A stretch of DNA of 5,895 bases from NCBI GenBank assembly GCA_947458775.1, contig CANGZX010000054.1, positions 1 to 5,895 of the forward strand. Direction: 5' to 3'. Numbering within the stretch: position 1 is the stretch's first letter; each line of letters begins with the position of its first letter. Positions 4,522 through 5,895 of this stretch are shown in pieces. Both the position numbers and the translations under genes were made by a program. The notes under the pieces were generated by a model, which ran no database searches, had not been told where the DNA came from, and saw only the letters and a program-made list of their open reading frames with translations. This stretch comes from Sphingobacteriaceae bacterium. GTDB lineage: Bacteria; Bacteroidota; Bacteroidia; Sphingobacteriales; Sphingobacteriaceae.

Positions 4522-5895
4522 TTAGCGTCTTAAAGTATCGCTCTTGTTGATTATGGTATCTATTTTAGTGTTTCCTAAAGAATCTACTTCTTTAATCACT
4601 TTCATTTCTTTGCGTACTTCTACGGTAACGCTTTGTTTTGCTACACTAGCAATGTAAGGGGCAATTACCAAAGAAACGATAGACATCAATTTAATTAAGA
4701 TGTTCATAGATGGGCCAGAGGTATCTTTAAATGGATCGCCAACGGTATCACCGGTAACCGAAGCTTTGTGCGCTTCTGATCCTTTATACACCATTTCTCC
4801 GTTTATTAGCACACCTTTTTCGAATGATTTTTTGGCATTATCCCAAGCACCACCTGCGTTTGATTGGAAAATACCCATCAATACACCCGATACGGTTACA
4901 CCGGCTAATAAACCTCCTAATACTTCAGGTCCGAATACGAAACCAACGATAATTGGAGTAATTAAAGCAATAGCACCTGGCAACATCATCTCACGAAGTG
5001 AAGCTTTTGTTGAGATGGCTACACATTTTTCGTATTCTGGTTTTGCTTTGTATTCCATAATTCCTGGAATTTCACGGAACTGGCGACGAACTTCTTGAAC
5101 CATATCCATAGCTGCTTTACCAACCGCTTGAATACATAATGCTGAAAAAATAAATGGAATCATGCCACCTACAAATAAACCTGCTAACACAGGAGCTTTG
5201 TAAATATCAATGGCATCAATTCCTGCAATACCCACGAAAGCTGCAAATAATGCTAAAGATGTTAAAGCGGCTGATGCAATCGCAAATCCTTTTCCGGTTG
5301 CTGCTGTAGTGTTACCTACGGCATCTAAATTATCTGTACGTTCACGAACTTCAGGTGGCAATTGACTCATTTCTGCAATACCACCAGCGTTATCGGCAAT
5401 TGGTCCGAATGCATCAATAGCTAACTGCATGGCAGTGGTGGCCATCATACCGGCAGCCGCAATGGCCACACCGTATAATCCTGCAAAGTAATATGAACCC
5501 ATGATACCTGCTGCTAATGTTAAAATGGGAATAACGGTTGATTTCATACCAACTGACAAACCACCAATAATATTAGTAGCGTGGCCGGTTGATGATTGTT
5601 GAATGATAGAGTTTACGGGAGCTTTGCCCATTGCGGTGTAATATTCGGTTACAATACTCATTACCGCACCAACCACTGTACCAACTACAATAGCTAAGAA
5701 TACATTTAATTTAGAGAACTCATAACCACGTAAATTCATTGTATCTGGTAACATCCACATCACAATGAAGTACGAGGCAATAACGGTAATAATCATAGAC
5801 GACCAGTTACCTAAGTTTAAGGCATCTTGTACATTCGACTGATCGTTTTTAATGCGTACAAAGCTAAAGCCGATAATGGAGAAAATGATACCCAA
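4522..5895 (-). CDS. hppA: Membrane-bound ion-translocating pyrophosphatase, K+-dependent type, 3' part
   Basis: The visible 457 codons run off the right edge; the TTG at 5895 is internal. The enzyme hydrolyses cytoplasmic pyrophosphate and pumps H+ and/or Na+ across the inner membrane. Signature blocks are EYYTAMGKAPV (84-94), STGHATNIIGGLSVGM (102-117), DNAGGIAEM (168-176), GGAWDNAKK (348-356) and GDTVGDPFKDTSGPS (382-396), followed by NILIK (398-402). D391, N398 and K402 line up in spacing with D731, N738 and K742 of mung bean H+-PPase, D731 being one of the residues that activate the attacking water. GNTTAATGKG (194-203) has Ala where K+-independent enzymes have Lys, so K+ dependence is expected. 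H+ versus Na+ choice cannot be read because helices 5-6 lie outside. After the last helix (about 396-416) there is a polar tail of about 41 residues, roughly 31 longer than the mung bean enzyme by this numbering, predicted to be periplasmic. A strong terminator follows the stop codon. Confidence 0.95.
   Translation of the reverse strand: MGIIFSIIGFSFVRIKNDQSNVQDALNLGNWSSMIITVIASYFIVMWMLPDTMNLRGYEFSKLNVFLAIVVGTVVGAVMSIVTEYYTAMGKAPVNSIIQQSSTGHATNIIGGLSVGMKSTVIPILTLAAGIMGSYYFAGLYGVAIAAAGMMATTAMQLAIDAFGPIADNAGGIAEMSQLPPEVRERTDNLDAVGNTTAATGKGFAIASAALTSLALFAAFVGIAGIDAIDIYKAPVLAGLFVGGMIPFIFSALCIQAVGKAAMDMVQEVRRQFREIPGIMEYKAKPEYEKCVAISTKASLREMMLPGAIALITPIIVGFVFGPEVLGGLLAGVTVSGVLMGIFQSNAGGAWDNAKKSFEKGVLINGEMVYKGSEAHKASVTGDTVGDPFKDTSGPSMNILIKLMSIVSLVIAPYIASVAKQSVTVEVRKEMKVIKEVDSLGNTKIDTIINKSDTLRR

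Noticed and set aside
2444..5098. Plus-strand open frames opposite the marC-like, permease and pyrophosphatase genes
   Set aside because: They mirror well-supported membrane protein genes on the minus strand, and their translations show no domain, signal peptide or family pattern.

Overview
The window looks like a chromosomal segment from a member of the Bacteroidota. Two upstream regions carry a perfect Bacteroidota-type -7 box (TAnnTTTG), the start codons lack clear Shine-Dalgarno sequences, and the gene versions fit the phylum: a short Gre-like protein, a MarC-type membrane protein, a CAT-type amino acid permease and a K+-type membrane pyrophosphatase. Finer placement is not possible from this sequence alone.

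Layout. Positions 1-279 (+) hold the 3' end of an RsmB/NOP-type RNA m5C methyltransferase. Positions 280-552 are non-coding and contain a compact structured element (about 305-447) that resembles a dispersed intergenic repeat. Positions 553-1347 (-) encode an AT-rich, secreted, probably beta-barrel outer membrane protein of unknown function. Positions 1348-1839 have no credible gene. Most of that stretch is two arrays of a 21-bp repeat running outward in opposite orientations from a central terminator-like hairpin at 1582-1610, and the right array ends at the stop codon of the next gene. From 1840 to the end all genes are on the minus strand. In order of transcription they are a membrane pyrophosphatase (hppA, 5' part outside the window), an APC/CAT amino acid permease, a MarC-family protein, and a Gre-like factor.

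Transcription units. The pyrophosphatase and permease genes each end in a strong hairpin terminator (4472-4507 and 2912-2943). The permease and marC-like genes each have a TAnnTTTG box just upstream. The marC-like and Gre-like genes form a tight two-gene operon (TAAATG, stop codon abutting start codon), whose transcript probably ends at the 1582-1610 hairpin after passing antisense through the right repeat array.

The coding content is mostly ordinary housekeeping and transport. The most unusual part is 1485-1843: opposed 21-bp arrays that together form a large imperfect inverted repeat with a terminator at its apex. The AT-rich barrel gene lies between this structure and the other repeat-like element, as an accessory insert would.
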